Of a stretch of 64,000 bases of DNA, positions 8,386 through 16,080 are shown piece by piece. The number at the start of each line of letters is the position of its first letter. Position 1 is the stretch's first letter. The stretch comes from Streptomyces noursei (GTDB lineage: Bacteria; Actinomycetota; Actinomycetes; Streptomycetales; Streptomycetaceae): positions 5,270,001-5,334,000 of the forward strand of contig NZ_CP070326.1 in the NCBI RefSeq assembly GCF_016917755.1, in the 5' to 3' direction. The notes under the pieces are model-generated. The model had not been told where the DNA came from. It worked only from the letters and a program-made list of their open reading frames with translations, and did no database searches. A program made the translations under genes and the position numbers.

Positions 8386-8862
8386 GGTGACCGGTTCCCT
8401 GGTGGCGACGGTACTCAGCCTGGCGGTGAGCGCGGGAACGGGCGCCGTGGCGCTTCGCCGTGGTGGGGACCGTGCAGCCGGGCTGGGCGGCCGGGTTGCC
8501 ACCGCTGTCGTGCTATCTGGCGGTCATGGCCGCGCTGCCCGTACTGGCCGCGGGCCTGGCCGCGCTGTTCCGCAGCCGGGTGGTGCCGGCCCCGGCCCTC
8601 AGCCTGTGGCCGCTGTTCGTCGAGCGGATCGTCGGCCTGGCGGTGGAGCGGATCCCCGGTGTGGGCGAGGTGCCGAGTGGGCTTCCGTTCGCGGCGGCCA
8701 GGGCGGCGATAGCGGTAGGGGGAGGGCGCGGCCGACGGTTTCGTCGGGGCGCTGATCGGCAGTGATCTCCTGCCCGGAGTGGCCGTCACGGTGTTCGGCG
8801 GGTACACCGTCGACCTCGCGTGCTGCGGGTGGATCGTCTACCGGCGCCGGGAGGCCCCGTGA
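8386..8862 (+). pseudogene. frameshifted relic of a small membrane protein
   Basis: Hydrophobic protein-like sequence continues across three frames. The first frame from GTG 8386 gives a helix (SLVATVLSLAVSAGTGAVAL). The second (8460-~8715) gives further helices (YLAVMAALPVLAAGLAALF) and VERIVGLAVERIPGVGEVP. The third ends with VTVFGGYTVDLACCGWIVYR and stops at 8862. At least two frameshifts are needed to join them. No family recognised. It marks the right edge of the decayed, transferred segment. Confidence 0.4.
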
Positions 8863-8970
8863 CCGCTCAGCGGCCCCGTTCGCGGAGGTGTGCGGGCCGG
8901 GAGGTGCGGCGGGCGGGAGCTCTTGGCTGGTGGCAGGGGCGTTGTCGGTGGGCGGTCGTACGCTGACGGT

Positions 8971-9951
8971 GTGTGGCGATGTACGGGACCGCGGTGGTCG
9001 GGCGGTGAGCCGGGTGCCTTGGGGCAGCGGCTCGGTTGGTACTGCGCGGAGCGGGGCGCCGAGCGGGTGAGTCCGTTGCCGCCGGGGCGGGCGCTGGCGT
9101 TCGGGGCGGTCGGGGAGCGTCGGTGCCTGGGGGTGCGGCGGGCCGGGCGGTGGATCGTCTGCCCGTATGGCGCGGTGCTGGAGGGCGAGGGGGTGAAGGA
9201 CCAGTGCCCGCGGTGTGCGCAACTGGACCGGTCGCGGTCGGTGGCGGCGGACACCATGGCCGATGATCCGCGTCCGTACGGCGTCTATCTGGCGTACTTC
9301 GGGCCCGGGCTGGTGAAGGTGGGGATCACGGCGGCGGAGCGCGGGGCGGCGCGGCTGGTGGAGCAGGGGGCGGTGGCGTACGCCTGGCTGGGGCGCGGGC
9401 CGCTGATGGCGGCGCGGCGGGCGGAGGCGCTGTTGGGGAGCGCGCTGGGGGTGCCGGACCGGTTCGCGAAGGAGGCGAAGCGGGCGGCGCGCGGGGCGCT
9501 GCCGCCGGTGCCGGAGCGGGTCGCCGAGGTGGGCGAACTGCATCGGGTGGCACGGGGGTTGGCGGGGTGGCCGGAGACGTTGGAGCCGGTGGCGTTCGCG
9601 TGCGTGGACCATACGGAGCTGTTCGGGCTGGCGCGGATTCCGGCGGTGGGCGAGGTCGCCGAGCTGGGTGGGCTGACGGCCGGGGCGGAGATCGTGGGGG
9701 AGGTCGTGGCCGGGGTGGGGGCGGATGTCTATCTGCGACTGCGGAGCGGTGGCGGGGGCGGGAGCGGGTCCGGCGGTGCGCGGGGTGCCTCGGCCGAGGG
9801 CGGCGCGGGCGGGGTGGTTGCCGTCCTGGATGCGCGGTTGCTGTCGGGCTGGGTGCTGGGGGCGGCCCGGGGGCGGGTGACGACGGCGCCGGTGCGGTGG
9901 CCCGTGGCGGGGGACGACGAGCGGGGAGCGGAGCAGGAGGGGCTGTTCTGA
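8971..9951 (+). CDS. DUF2797 domain-containing protein (GIY-YIG-like N-terminal region)
   Basis: GTG 8971 gives VWRCTGPRWS, the usual beginning of DUF2797 proteins; a longer frame upstream has no family similarity. 326 residues. A Cys-containing segment (WIVCPYGAVLEGEGVKDQCPRCAQL) resembles a zinc-binding pair, followed by YGVYLAYFGPGLVKVGIT, which looks like a GIY-YIG nuclease core. Gly-rich low-complexity sequence lies near residues 255-280. The function of the family is unknown; a nucleic-acid role is inferred from the fold. The 197 bases downstream are gene-free and contain repeated CGGCGGGGGTTCGTCCG units (9953-9985). Confidence 0.8.
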   Translation: MWRCTGPRWSGGEPGALGQRLGWYCAERGAERVSPLPPGRALAFGAVGERRCLGVRRAGRWIVCPYGAVLEGEGVKDQCPRCAQLDRSRSVAADTMADDPRPYGVYLAYFGPGLVKVGITAAERGAARLVEQGAVAYAWLGRGPLMAARRAEALLGSALGVPDRFAKEAKRAARGALPPVPERVAEVGELHRVARGLAGWPETLEPVAFACVDHTELFGLARIPAVGEVAELGGLTAGAEIVGEVVAGVGADVYLRLRSGGGGGSGSGGARGASAEGGAGGVVAVLDARLLSGWVLGAARGRVTTAPVRWPVAGDDERGAEQEGLF

Positions 9952-10148
9952 GGCGGGGGTTCGTCCGCGGCGGGGGTTCGTCCGCGGCGGGGGTTGTTCT
10001 GCGGGCGGGGTGGGGGTTGTGTGGTGCATGGGCCGGGAGGTGTTCTCGGGGCGTCCGCGCGGCAGTCGGTGAGCGAGGGCCGGCGGGGGCGGATCGGCGC
10101 GGGAGTCCGTGCGGGTGGCGGCGGGCGAGCGGAAGTGCGGGAGGGTGC

Positions 10149-11054
10149 GTGAGCGGGCTCGTGGCGGTGGACGGGGTCGGGGTCGGGGACGGGCGGGTCG
10201 GGGAGTTCTGGCGGGGGCTGGGGCTGCCGGGGCTGATCGATGTGCACACGCACTTCATGCCCGAGCGGGTGATGGCGAAGGTGTGGGCGTATTTCGACGC
10301 CGCCGGGCCGCTGGTGGGGCGGCACTGGCCGATCGCCTACCGCTTCGAGGAGGACGAGCGGCTGGCGGTGTTGCGGGGCTTCGGGGTGCGGGCGTTCACC
10401 TCGATGATCTATCCGCACAAGCCCGGTATGGCGCGCTGGCTGAACGGCTGGGCGGCGGACTTTGCGGCCCGTACGCCGGACTGCCTGCGGACCGCGACGT
10501 TCTTCCCGGAGGACGGCGTCGCCGCGTACGTGGCGGAGGAACTCGCCGGTGGCGCACGGATCTTCAAGGCGCATGTGCAGGTGGGCGGGTACGACCCGGC
10601 GGACCCGGTGCTGGACCCGGTGTGGGGCGTGCTGGCGGAGGCCGGGGTTCCGGTGGTCGCCCACTGCGGTTCGGGGCCGGTTCCGGGCAAGCACACCGGG
10701 CCGGAGCCGATCGCCCGGGTGCTGGCCCGGCACCCCCGGCTGCGGCTGGTCGTCGCGCACATGGGGATGCCGGAGTACGTCGACTTCCTGGAGTTGGCGG
10801 CGCGGTATCCGCGGGTCTGCCTGGACACCACGATGGCCTTGACGGACTTCGTCGAGCAGGCCGCGCCGTTCCCGAGAGCGGAGCGGGGGCGTCTGCTGGA
10901 CGTGGGCGACCGGGTGCTGTTCGGGAGCGACTTCCCCAACATCCCGTACGGGTACGCGCATGCGCTGGAGGTGCTGGCGCGGCTGGAGTTGGGGGAGGAG
11001 TGGTTGCGGGCCGTCTGTTACGGGAACGGGGCGCGGCTGTTCGGGGTGGGGTAG
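10149..11054 (+). CDS. amidohydrolase-2 family metal-dependent hydrolase
   Basis: 301 residues from GTG 10149 with GGGAGGG upstream. The metal-binding motif is DVHTHF near residues 31-36. Further family landmarks are FKAHVQVGGYD, VVAHCGS (metal His), LVVAHMG, and FGSDFPN near the C-terminus (catalytic Asp). This is the TIM-barrel amidohydrolase-2/ACMSD-like family, which hydrolyses or decarboxylates small organic acids. The substrate cannot be read from the sequence and the neighbours give no pathway. Confidence 0.85.
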   Translation: MSGLVAVDGVGVGDGRVGEFWRGLGLPGLIDVHTHFMPERVMAKVWAYFDAAGPLVGRHWPIAYRFEEDERLAVLRGFGVRAFTSMIYPHKPGMARWLNGWAADFAARTPDCLRTATFFPEDGVAAYVAEELAGGARIFKAHVQVGGYDPADPVLDPVWGVLAEAGVPVVAHCGSGPVPGKHTGPEPIARVLARHPRLRLVVAHMGMPEYVDFLELAARYPRVCLDTTMALTDFVEQAAPFPRAERGRLLDVGDRVLFGSDFPNIPYGYAHALEVLARLELGEEWLRAVCYGNGARLFGVG

Positions 11055-11135
11055 CCGAGGCCGGAGGGGGAGGGGCCGGACGGCTGGTGGTGTGCGGGGG
11101 GGCGGGGCGAGCCGGTGGGGGCCGTTCCGTTCCGG

Positions 11136-11681
11136 CTACGCGGTGGTGCTGGTGGCCGCGGCGGCCAGGTGAGCCATGGCCGTGCGGAGGTCGGCGAGGG
11201 TGGGCTCGTCGGTGACGCGTTCGGTGCCGGGGTCGATCTTCGGGCCGATGGCGGGGATCTCGCGGCAGGCGTCCGCGATGACGTTGCCGGTCATCATGCG
11301 CAGGGTTTCGCGGAGTTGGGCGTTGGCGTGGTCGCCGCCGGTGGGGAACGGGGAGGCGGTGATCACGGCGATCGGCTTGTCGACGCATTCGCCGCTGCTG
11401 ACCAGCCAGTCGAGGGCGTTCTTGAGGACGCCGGGGACGCCGTGCGCGTACTCCGGGCTGACGAGGAGCACCGCGTCGGCCGTGGCGACGGCGGTGCGCA
11501 GGGCGGCGACGGGGGCGGGCGGGGTGGCGTCCTCGCCGTCCAGGTCGGGGTTGAAGTGCGGCAGCGCGCCGATGTCCGCGGTGGCGGTGGGGCCGTCGAA
11601 GAGTTCCAGGGCGGAGCGCAGGACGGCGCCGTTGGAGGAGCGGGCGCGGAGGCTGCCGGAGAGGGCCAGGAGTCGGGTCAT
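11136..11681 (-). CDS. NADPH-dependent FMN reductase (flavodoxin-like oxidoreductase)
   Basis: 181 residues from ATG 11681. The N-terminal LLALSGSLRARSSN is the FMN phosphate-binding loop, and LLVSPEYAHGVPGVLKNALDW is the hallmark of the ArsH/chromate-reductase/FMN-reductase group. Expected role: two-electron reduction of flavins or quinones with NAD(P)H in the cytosol. It is convergent with the amidohydrolase gene and apparently monocistronic. Confidence 0.9.
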   Translation of the reverse strand: MTRLLALSGSLRARSSNGAVLRSALELFDGPTATADIGALPHFNPDLDGEDATPPAPVAALRTAVATADAVLLVSPEYAHGVPGVLKNALDWLVSSGECVDKPIAVITASPFPTGGDHANAQLRETLRMMTGNVIADACREIPAIGPKIDPGTERVTDEPTLADLRTAMAHLAAAATSTTA

Positions 11682-11743
11682 GGGGGTGACGTTACGGGGT
11701 GGGGTGGTGGGGCGGGAGTGGCATTCAGGGGAGGGCCGGGAGA

Positions 11744-11782
11744 GGGCCGAGGAAGGGCCGAGGAAGGGCTGAAGAAGGGCCG
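11744..11782. repeat. 11-bp tandem repeat GGGCCGAGGAA, three and a half copies
   Basis: Units at 11744-11754, 11755-11765 and 11766-11776 (the third with two changes), plus a partial copy at 11777-11782. It is a purine-rich tract on the plus strand between the FMN reductase and the response-regulator gene; no coding function is evident. The whole interval 11682-12069 has no gene. Confidence 0.7.
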
Positions 11783-12002
11783 GGGGAGGTGTCGTCGGTG
11801 CCGTTGAATCCGGTGAAAGTGCAGGTCAGAGGGATTGTCAGTGGGGGGTGTCATGCTGAGGACATGGTGATCGGTCTGGGCCGCGCGGGGGGCGGTCCAG
11901 ACCGGTCGTGAGGGGTGTGGTGTCCGCCCGTGGGGCCCGGTGTCGAGCGGATGGCGGCCGGTGGGGCCCGTGGGGCGGTTGAGGTCTTGACCGAAGGGAG
12001 GG

Positions 12003-12047
12003 GAGATTCTCAGGAGATTCACAGAAACCGGCAAGGGAGCTTTCAGA
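12003..12047 (+). promoter_or_regulatory. direct-repeat site upstream of the response regulator, probable autoregulatory box
   Basis: GAGATTCTCAG (12003-12013) is followed directly by GAGATTCACAG (12014-12024), a tandem 11-bp repeat differing at one base. A weaker copy, GAGCTTTCAGA, is at 12037-12047, near the same helical phase. OmpR/PhoB-family regulators commonly bind 11-bp direct repeats, so self-binding by the adjacent regulator is likely. Confidence 0.6.
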
Positions 12048-12069
12048 GGGCCAGGTCAGGCTGCCTGCC

Positions 12070-12900
12070 ATGACCGTGACTTCGTCGACGTCCTCAGCTT
12101 CGAACCGTGCGCCGGCCTCGGGCCCGTCCTCCAGGGGGGCGACCGGTGGGGCGTCCGGCAGGGCACCCGGCCAGGGGCCGGGCAAACAGCCGGAGTTGTC
12201 GCGGGCCGACGGCAGTCCCGTGCGGGTGCTGGTCGTGGATGACGAGTCCGCGCTCGCGGACCTGCTGTCGCTGGCGTTGCGTTACGAGGGGTGGGACATC
12301 CGGGCGGAGGGCGACGGCGCGGGCGCGCTGCGCTGCGCCAGGAGCTGGCGGCCGGACGCGGTGGTGCTCGATGTGATGCTGCCGGACATGGACGGGCTGA
12401 CCGTCCTGGGCCGGCTGCGGAACGAACTGCCGGACGTGCCGGTGCTGTTCCTGACCGCCAAGGACGCGGTCGAGGACCGGATCGCCGGGCTGACGGCGGG
12501 CGGCGACGACTATGTCACCAAGCCGTTCAGCCTGGAGGAGGTGGTGGCCCGGCTGCGCGGGCTGCTGCGGCGGGCGGGCGCGGCCGCGGTGCGCAGCGAG
12601 TCGCTGCTGACCGTGGGCGACCTGGTGCTGGACGAGGACAGTCACGAGGTGTGGCGGGACGGCCAGGACATCCATCTGACCGCCACGGAGTTCGAGCTGC
12701 TGCGGTATCTGATGCGGAATCCGCGGCGGGTGCTGAGCAAGACGCAGATTCTGGACCGGGTGTGGAGCTATGACTTCGGGGGGCAGGCCAATGTCGTCGA
12801 ACTGTATATCTCGTACCTGAGGCGGAAGATCGACGTCGGGCGGCAGCCGATGATCCACACCCGGCGGGGTGCGGGCTATCTGATCAAGCCGGCCGGGTAG
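12070..12900 (+). CDS. OmpR/PhoB-family response regulator
   Basis: 276 residues. A ~50-residue Ser/Gly/Pro-rich N-terminal extension precedes a receiver domain (VLVVDDE acidic pair; phospho-acceptor Asp101 in VVLDVMLPDMDG; LTAKD Thr switch; YVTKPF Lys). A winged-helix DNA-binding domain follows (LTATEFELLRYLMRNPRRVLSK, RRGAGYLIKP). The extension is unusual for the family; the true start could be a later codon, but ATG 12070 is the only good one. It is paired with the histidine kinase 6 bases downstream. CACAG-type repeats lie upstream of it and upstream of the glycosyltransferase gene at 14710. Confidence 0.95.
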   Translation: MTVTSSTSSASNRAPASGPSSRGATGGASGRAPGQGPGKQPELSRADGSPVRVLVVDDESALADLLSLALRYEGWDIRAEGDGAGALRCARSWRPDAVVLDVMLPDMDGLTVLGRLRNELPDVPVLFLTAKDAVEDRIAGLTAGGDDYVTKPFSLEEVVARLRGLLRRAGAAAVRSESLLTVGDLVLDEDSHEVWRDGQDIHLTATEFELLRYLMRNPRRVLSKTQILDRVWSYDFGGQANVVELYISYLRRKIDVGRQPMIHTRRGAGYLIKPAG

Positions 12901-12906
12901 CGGGTT

Positions 12907-14604
12907 GTGGGGTCTTCCGCGTCCGTGGCGGGTGCCGGCGGGTCGGTGACGGGTGCCGGCGGCGACCGTGCGGCCGCCGGGGGTGGCGCGGAGGCCGCCG
13001 GGGCCGGTGCGGTCTCCAGCGGCGGTTCGGTTTCGGTTCCGGTTCCGGGTTCGGCTTCCGGGGCCGGTTCCGGTTCGGGTGCTGGCGGGCGGGCGCGGCG
13101 GCGCTGGACGCTGCGCACCCGGCTCGTGGTGTCGGCGGTGGCGCTGATCGCCGTCGTGGCAGCGGTGATCAGCACGGTCACCGCGATCGCGCTGCATTCG
13201 TATCTCCAGGGGCAGTTGGACCACCGGCTGGTCGACGGCATCGGGCGCGCGGTGGGGCCGTGGCCGCACGACCCGATGCGGGACCGCGGGCTGGAGTTCG
13301 TCGCCATGCCCGGCCAGCCTCCCGGGACGGTGGGGGCGCGGATCGCTCCGGACGGCAGGCTCGATTCCGGTGCGCGGCTGAACCGTCTGAAGAGCCGGGT
13401 GCCGTCCGAGCGGCTGACCTCGTTGACCGCGGACCAGCTCGCGGCGCTGGCCGCGGTGTCCCGGGACGGCGAGGCGCACAGCGCGGATCTGCCCGGGCTC
13501 GGCTCGTACCGGGTGCGGTACGCCGAGGACGGCGCGCTGGTGCTGGGGATGCCGCAGAACGAGGTGGACGACACGGTCGGCCGGCTGGTGCTCATCGAGT
13601 GCTGTGTGACGCTGGCCGGGCTGGTGGCGGCCGGGATCGCGGGCTCGGCCATGGTCGAGATCGCGCTGCGCCCGCTGCGGCGGGTCGCCGCGACCGCGAC
13701 CCGGGTCTCCGAACTCCCGCTCCACCAGGGCGAGGTGGCGCTGCACGTGCGCGTCCCGGCGGCCGAGGCCGACGCCCGTACGGAGGTGGGGCAGGTCGGG
13801 GCGGCGCTCAACCGGATGCTGGGGCACGTCGGCTCGGCGCTCTCGGCGCGGCAGGAGAGCGAGACGCGGGTGCGGCGCTTCGTCGCCGACGCCAGTCACG
13901 AGCTGCGCACCCCGTTGGCGTCGATACGGGGCTATGCCGAGCTGACCCGGCGCGGGACGGAGCGGCCCGGTCCGCAGACCCGGCACGCGCTGGGGCGGAT
14001 CGAGTCCGAGGCGGAGCGGATGACCGGTCTGGTGGAGGACCTGCTGCTGCTCGCCCGGCTCGACTCCGGGCGCCCGCTCTCCTACGCCACGGTCGACCTC
14101 TCGCCGCTGGTGGTGGACGCGGTGAGCGACGCGCGGGCGGCCGGGCCCGGGCACCGCTGGCGCCTGGAACTGCCGGACGCGGACGCGCCCGCGCTGGTCC
14201 GCGGGGACGCCGACCGGCTGCACCAGGTCCTGGTCAACCTGCTGGCCAACGCGCGGACGCACACACCACAGGGGACGACGGTGACGGCCCGGGTCCAGGC
14301 GGTGCGACGGGCGCGCGGGGGCGGCCCGGGGGCCGTGCCCGGCGGCGGCACGGGCGACGCGGTCGAGTTGGAGGTCCAGGACGACGGGCCGGGCATCCCG
14401 GCCGCGCTGCTGCCGCACGTCTTCGAACGGTTCGCGCGGGGCGACGCATCCCGTTCACGGGCCGCGGGGAGCGGCGGCAGTACGGGGCTGGGGCTGGCCA
14501 TCGTGGAGGCGGTGGTGGCCGCGCACGGCGGGACGGTCGCGGTGGCGAGCGGGCCGGGGCGGACGGTGTTCACGGTGACGCTGCCGGAGGCGGGGCGCCG
14601 GTAG
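12907..14604 (+). CDS. sensor histidine kinase, partner of the preceding regulator
   Basis: 565 residues from GTG 12907, with a weak ribosome site, so probably coupled to the upstream gene. Order: disordered Gly/Ser-rich cytoplasmic start (~1-66), TM1 ~72-96, an extracytoplasmic sensor of ~125 residues, TM2 ~225-248, HAMP, HisKA with SHELRTPL (His331), then HATPase with N-box VNLLANARTH, G1 DDGPGIP and G2 GGSTGLGLAIV. All catalytic motifs are intact. The signal is unknown. The two genes after it make membrane glycosyltransferases, so a cell-envelope signal is plausible. Confidence 0.95.
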   Translation: MGSSASVAGAGGSVTGAGGDRAAAGGGAEAAGAGAVSSGGSVSVPVPGSASGAGSGSGAGGRARRRWTLRTRLVVSAVALIAVVAAVISTVTAIALHSYLQGQLDHRLVDGIGRAVGPWPHDPMRDRGLEFVAMPGQPPGTVGARIAPDGRLDSGARLNRLKSRVPSERLTSLTADQLAALAAVSRDGEAHSADLPGLGSYRVRYAEDGALVLGMPQNEVDDTVGRLVLIECCVTLAGLVAAGIAGSAMVEIALRPLRRVAATATRVSELPLHQGEVALHVRVPAAEADARTEVGQVGAALNRMLGHVGSALSARQESETRVRRFVADASHELRTPLASIRGYAELTRRGTERPGPQTRHALGRIESEAERMTGLVEDLLLLARLDSGRPLSYATVDLSPLVVDAVSDARAAGPGHRWRLELPDADAPALVRGDADRLHQVLVNLLANARTHTPQGTTVTARVQAVRRARGGGPGAVPGGGTGDAVELEVQDDGPGIPAALLPHVFERFARGDASRSRAAGSGGSTGLGLAIVEAVVAAHGGTVAVASGPGRTVFTVTLPEAGRR

Positions 14605-14648
14605 CCCGGGCGGGCACGGGGGGCCGGGCCCGTCCGCCCGTACCGACT

Positions 14649-14664
14649 CACAGGCGGCCCACAG
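14649..14664 (+). promoter_or_regulatory. paired CACAG direct repeat before the glycosyltransferase operon
   Basis: CACAG occurs at 14649-14653 and 14660-14664, 11 bp apart, in the 105-bp gap before the GT2-GtrA gene. This is the same core and spacing as the CACAG/CTCAG pair upstream of the response regulator, suggesting a shared binding protein. Confidence 0.45.
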
Positions 14665-14709
14665 CTTCACCACACGGCCGTGACAGGCCGGTTGGCGAAC
14701 GTCGTGGGC

Positions 14710-16080
14710 ATGACGACGCCTCCGCCGACCCCGACCTCGACGCCGCTGGGTTCCCTGCCACCACGTGAGCATCTGCGCCTCGGCCAGATCGAGACCGTCC
14801 TCGATGTCGTGATCCCCGTCTACAACGAGGAGAAGGACCTGGAGTCCTGTGTGCGCCGGCTGCACGACCACCTGACCCGCACCTTCCCCTACGGGTTCCG
14901 GATCACCATCGCGGACAACGCGAGCACCGACGACACGCCCCGGATCGCCGCCCGGCTGGACGACGGGATGGACCACGTCACCGCCGTGCGGCTGGAGCAG
15001 AAGGGGCGCGGGCGGGCGCTGCGCACGGTGTGGTCGCTGTCCGAGGCGCCGGTGCTGGCCTATATGGACGTCGATCTGTCCACCGACCTCAACGCGCTGC
15101 TGCCGTTGGTGGCGCCCCTGATCTCCGGGCATTCGGACCTGGCGATCGGGTCCCGGCTCAGCCGGAGCGCCCGGGTGGTCCGCGGGCCCAAGCGCGAGTT
15201 CATCTCCCGCAGCTACAACCTCATCCTGCGGGGCTCGCTCGCCGCGCGCTTCTCCGACGCGCAGTGCGGCTTCAAGGCGATCCGCGGCGATGTCGCGAGC
15301 CGGTTGCTGCCGCTGGTCGAGGACACCGGCTGGTTCTTCGACACCGAGATGCTGGTGCTGGCCGAGCGCGCCGGGCTGCGCATCCACGAGGTGCCGGTGG
15401 ACTGGGTGGACGACCCCCACAGCACCGTGCACCTGGTGCGGACCGCGACCGACGACCTCAAGGGCGTCTGGCGGGTGGGGCGGGCGCTGGCGACCGGCGC
15501 GCTGCCGCTGGACCGGCTCGCCCGGCCGTTCGGTGACGATCCCCGGGACCGGCAGCTCTCCGGGGTGCCGGGCGGGCTGGCCCGGCAGGTCGTCGGGTTC
15601 GCCGTCGTCGGGGCGCTCAGCACGCTGCTCTACCTCGGCCTCTACTCCCTCTGCCGGCTGGGCGTCGGCCCCCAGGTGTCCAACGCCGCGGCCCTGTTGG
15701 TGTCGGCCCTGGCCAACACGGCCGCGAACCGGCGGCTGACCTTCGGGGTGCGGGGGCGGGAGCGGGCGGTCCGCCATCAGGCGCAGGGCCTGGTGGTCTT
15801 CGCCATCGGACTGGCGCTGACCAGCGGTTCGCTGGCGGCCCTCGACGCCGCCACCGTCAACCCCTCGCACGCCAGCGAGCTGACGGTGCTGGTGGCCGCC
15901 AACCTCGCGGCCACGGTGCTGCGCTTCCTGCTCTTCCGCGCCTGGGTGTTCCCGGAGCGCGAGCGGCGGGCGGCGGAGGGCCCCGAGGCGACCGAGGCGC
16001 GCGTCGCGGAAGACCCGCAGGCCCGGCAGGCGCCGCATGACCCGTATGACCGGAACGACTTCAGCAGGAGTGCTCGATGA
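14710..16080 (+). CDS. bifunctional GT2 (polyprenyl-phosphate sugar transferase) - GtrA membrane protein
   Basis: 456 residues from ATG 14710 (GTG 14680 is an alternative). Residues ~30-260 are a DPM1-like GT-A glycosyltransferase: VVIPVYNEEKDLE, the D-x-D-type AYMDVDLSTD, and CGFKAIRGD. From ~300 to 420 there are four GtrA-type membrane helices. Such fusions make and flip a polyprenyl-phosphate-linked sugar (mannose or glucose) used by GT-C enzymes outside the membrane. The next gene, overlapping by ATGA, encodes exactly such a GT-C enzyme. The substrate sugar cannot be told from the sequence. Confidence 0.9.
   Translation: MTTPPPTPTSTPLGSLPPREHLRLGQIETVLDVVIPVYNEEKDLESCVRRLHDHLTRTFPYGFRITIADNASTDDTPRIAARLDDGMDHVTAVRLEQKGRGRALRTVWSLSEAPVLAYMDVDLSTDLNALLPLVAPLISGHSDLAIGSRLSRSARVVRGPKREFISRSYNLILRGSLAARFSDAQCGFKAIRGDVASRLLPLVEDTGWFFDTEMLVLAERAGLRIHEVPVDWVDDPHSTVHLVRTATDDLKGVWRVGRALATGALPLDRLARPFGDDPRDRQLSGVPGGLARQVVGFAVVGALSTLLYLGLYSLCRLGVGPQVSNAAALLVSALANTAANRRLTFGVRGRERAVRHQAQGLVVFAIGLALTSGSLAALDAATVNPSHASELTVLVAANLAATVLRFLLFRAWVFPERERRAAEGPEATEARVAEDPQARQAPHDPYDRNDFSRSAR

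Noticed and set aside
12094..14418. 774-codon minus-strand frame
   Set aside because: Shadow of the response regulator and histidine kinase, which have complete family motifs on the plus strand.
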